The translations under genes and the position numbers were made by a program. DNA of 33,289 bases from Deltaproteobacteria bacterium. GTDB taxonomy: Bacteria; Myxococcota; UBA727; VGSZ01. The stretch covers positions 1 through 33,289 of the forward strand of contig JADZDP010000197.1 of assembly GCA_020850995.1 (NCBI GenBank). Direction: 5' to 3'. This document shows positions 31,578 to 33,289 of the stretch, piece after piece. Each line of letters opens with the position of its first letter. The first letter of the stretch is position 1. A model generated the notes under the pieces. That model worked only from the letters and a program-made list of their open reading frames with translations, ran no database searches and had not been told where the DNA came from.

Positions 31578-32939
31578 GTCGTCATCGGGCAGCGCATCCG
31601 TGTCATGGAGCACCGCAGCCAGCACGCAGTCCCCGCTGTAACAGTCAACGTCAAAGTCGCTCACGATCATGTTCGCGCCAACCTCACCCGCGTCGTCGAT
31701 GGACCCCAGGTCGAGCGACGTCGACGTCAGCACTCCCGTCCTCTTGTCGTAGCTCACCCGGTGCGCCTGCCAGACGCTCGGCTGACCCCAACGGACGCCG
31801 ATCACCAACGCGGCGTCGCCCGGCAGGTTCGCGATCCGTGGAGGCAGGCGCGTGGCGTAGCCGAGCGTTATCGCGGTGGTCGCACCGGTGCTGAGCGCGA
31901 TGCGCCGCACCTGCATGTTGTTGGTGATGCTCGTCGAATGAGTACGCACAACGTATGCCGTGGCTCCACTCGAGATGAGCGTGATGTCTGGCGGGAAGCG
32001 CGAGGTGAGCGCCGTGTCGACGACGTCACCCGCGTACAGCCACCCGGTCGCGGCGGTCCACCCGTTGAGCGTGGTGACCTGCAGCCGCGCGCTTGTCGCT
32101 TGCGTGAGCGCCACCACGGCGCAGGCGTTGGTCGGGTTGGTGGCCACGTCGCTGCAGTCGATGCGTGGCGGGAATGACGCGTAGTGGAGCTGAATGCCCG
32201 GCGCGTCATGCGCGAACCCGGTGAGCCCTGGGAGGTTCATGCCACCGGTGTTCCACTGCCGGTCGACGTAATTCGTCGAGCCGTTGTACTCGATGCGTAG
32301 GCCCTTGGAATCGCCGGCCGTGAAGTAGCTCCAGCCATTATCGCACGCGCTTCGGCACATCAGCTCGCCGTCGCACCCGTCCGCGGTCGCACAGTTGCCA
32401 TTGTCGTTGCAGCTACCTTCCAGCGGGTTGTCGCTGTTCACGTGCGCGAGGACGTAGGCGTGGGCAATCTCGTGCTCCAGCGTCAGTGGGAGAAGGCCCG
32501 ACAGGACGTTCTCCTGGCAAATGGTCACATCGTGCCCACCGAACTCCACGTAGCCAAAGGCATTGCCAAGGCCGCACTCCACCGGGGCCTCGTTGTTCCT
32601 GAGCGCGCGCACGCAGCCGCCGGCGCCGAAGGTGCAGGTGTGATTGCTCTCGAGAACGCGCGCCGTGACGAAGGCTCGGGATTGACGCGCGAGGTTCTGC
32701 AGCGCTATGTCCACCATGCTGCGCGCGTCGGCGTGAGTGAAGCTCGCCCCCTGCGGGAGGTCGCCGACGCTCTCGATCATCCGCTCGTCGAAGTTGCTGG
32801 TCACCCGCCAGACCTTCTCCCATTCCATGGGCGCGACATCGGCACGAGGGCAATACGAGTCGGCAAGGCCGTTGGAGGCGCTCGCTGCAGGCGCAGGTGC
32901 CAGAGCCAGCAGGGCGGCGCCAATCAGAAGCCCTCGCAT
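31164..32939 (-). CDS. Secreted metzincin-like zinc protease
   Basis: 591 residues. Signal peptide MRGLLIGAALLALAPAPAASAS. The zinc site is LEHEIAHAYVLAHVNSD: His156, Glu157, His160 and His166, the HExxHxxxxxH spacing of metzincins, but Val163 replaces the usual Gly. A Cys-rich loop follows (GSCNDNGNCATADGCDGELMCRSAC, about 176-200). The second half (about 260-560) is beta-rich with repeated strand patterns, probably a propeller or sandwich domain, ending in a Cys-containing tail. The ATG at 32939 has AGGAGGT seven bases upstream and overlaps the preceding gene's stop by 16 bases. Upstream ATG codons lack a signal peptide fit. The gene ends inside the start of lipoprotein A. A secreted protein-degrading role is likely; the target is unknown. 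Confidence 0.82.
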   Translation of the reverse strand: MRGLLIGAALLALAPAPAASASNGLADSYCPRADVAPMEWEKVWRVTSNFDERMIESVGDLPQGASFTHADARSMVDIALQNLARQSRAFVTARVLESNHTCTFGAGGCVRALRNNEAPVECGLGNAFGYVEFGGHDVTICQENVLSGLLPLTLEHEIAHAYVLAHVNSDNPLEGSCNDNGNCATADGCDGELMCRSACDNGWSYFTAGDSKGLRIEYNGSTNYVDRQWNTGGMNLPGLTGFAHDAPGIQLHYASFPPRIDCSDVATNPTNACAVVALTQATSARLQVTTLNGWTAATGWLYAGDVVDTALTSRFPPDITLISSGATAYVVRTHSTSITNNMQVRRIALSTGATTAITLGYATRLPPRIANLPGDAALVIGVRWGQPSVWQAHRVSYDKRTGVLTSTSLDLGSIDDAGEVGANMIVSDFDVDCYSGDCVLAAVLHDTDALPDDDGYNVVQRRRFGVSGTTVTVPDPNWTRETSAERENAVIGVARSSSALFISAGRAATGPGDVNNTRVAAFATDTSTAPSATALRRSDSAGCANHVTPLGTIPAATQHGGFSVSVCQSCAGGAGTLESVHLQPGPSNVCF

Positions 32940-33289
32940 GAGCTCACCTCCTCGCCGGCGAAGTAGCCCCATCCGCTCACGACGACGTACAGCGTGCCCG
33001 GGCTCGGTCCAGCAGCCCATGGCACGTCAACGCCACGCTCCCACGCGTCGAGCGGCCAGCTTCCGCTTAGGGCCCGCGAATGGACAAGTCGATCGGTGAT
33101 CGCGAGCGAGGCGCGTCGATGGCAAGGAGCCCCGCAGGGCCGTGGCCGTCGCCACGGACCGTGGACGCGACGCTGCCAGCGACGACGGAGCGCTCGCGAG
33201 GACGATTGAGTTGTCCGTTCGCGGGCCCTTAGCGGCTCTGCCGCGATCAATTGGCAGCCGCGCACCGGGTAGTAATGGCAGCGCTGCAC
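32924..33289 (-). CDS. Partial protein gene containing a palindromic element
   Basis: The 5' end lies beyond the window. The last 46 or so codons look genuinely coding (SGSWPLDAWERGVDVPWAAG, then LYVVVSGWGYFAGEEVSSCEGF), and the visible N-terminal part reads QRCHYYPVRGCQLIAAE. Between them about 57 Arg/Ser-rich codons are supplied by the palindrome at 33063-33235, and the frame stays open through it. The stop overlaps the protease start by 16 bases, so the two are coupled. No family recognised. The Cys and Trp content suggests a secreted protein like its neighbours. It could also be a broken gene whose frame is open by chance. Confidence 0.5.
   Translation of the reverse strand: MQRCHYYPVRGCQLIAAEPLRARERTTQSSSRALRRRWQRRVHGPWRRPRPCGAPCHRRASLAITDRLVHSRALSGSWPLDAWERGVDVPWAAGPSPGTLYVVVSGWGYFAGEEVSSCEGF
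33063..33235. repeat. 173-base imperfect palindrome inside an open frame
   Basis: Outer arms of 25 bases (33063-33087 and 33211-33235, CCGCTTAGGGCCCGCGAATG start) match with two mismatches. The centre is a perfect hairpin, CCGTGGC (33140-33146) with GCCACGG (33151-33157), and further partial pairing lies between. Core words GCCAGCG, CGCTCGCGA and ACGATT occur in the same order as in the element at 17977-18122, so both belong to one repeat family. Confidence 0.82.

Noticed and set aside
1..33289. CRISPR arrays, tRNA or rRNA genes, insertion-sequence transposases
   Set aside because: No regular spaced repeats, no tRNA-like CCA/anticodon arrangement and no transposase motif were seen by eye; a covariance scan was not possible.

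Overview
This is a very GC-rich bacterial window, about 33.3 kb and densely coding. A membrane-anchored kinase-like protein with a PEGA domain, a TPR/coiled-coil membrane protein, several Cys-rich lipoproteins and high GC at third codon positions all suggest a Myxococcota-type (deltaproteobacterial) genome. That is an inference; no rRNA or marker gene was seen to prove it. No tRNA, rRNA, CRISPR array, insertion sequence or prophage gene was recognised.

Region 1 (1-15070) is a divergently organised amine/amino-acid metabolism locus. A leftward operon runs from 9092 to 1: aldehyde dehydrogenase, a lysine-6-dehydrogenase/saccharopine-dehydrogenase-family enzyme with a histone-like tail, class III aminotransferase, carbon-nitrogen hydrolase, ATP-grasp ligase, C45-type Ntn acyltransferase/hydrolase and, at the end, a zinc-ribbon pseudokinase. 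The opposite arm (9214-15070) encodes a second aldehyde dehydrogenase, a 56-residue membrane peptide translationally coupled to an NCS1 permease, an AstE/AspA-like zinc deacylase and a Tat-exported FAD oxidoreductase. Uptake, deacylation, ligation, transamination or oxidation, aldehyde oxidation and amide hydrolysis sit together, which looks like a complete but unassigned pathway for an amine or N-acyl amino acid.

Region 2 (15074-27805) is mostly housekeeping or conserved single genes: an unknown 189-residue protein, a TrpB2-type tryptophan synthase beta chain, an exported barrel-like protein, a lipoprotein, GluQ-RS (with no ordinary start codon), a GH13-fold protein that has lost its catalytic residues, HemW, an isochorismatase-fold protein lacking its cysteine, an RpoH-like sigma factor with an altered recognition helix, a TPR membrane protein, a small exported protein and a chalcone-isomerase-like exported protein. 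A 146-base palindrome separates two convergent genes.

Region 3 (27806-33289) is accessory: a Phd/VapC-type toxin-antitoxin pair, then a leftward array made of a secreted metzincin-like protease gene followed by three tandem lipoprotein paralogues. Each extra lipoprotein copy carries with it a broken-off 3' end of the protease gene, so the array grew by segmental duplication with breakpoints exactly at the lipoprotein stop codons. At the right edge a second long palindrome lies inside an open reading frame and shares core words with the first, suggesting a mobile or dispersed palindromic repeat family.
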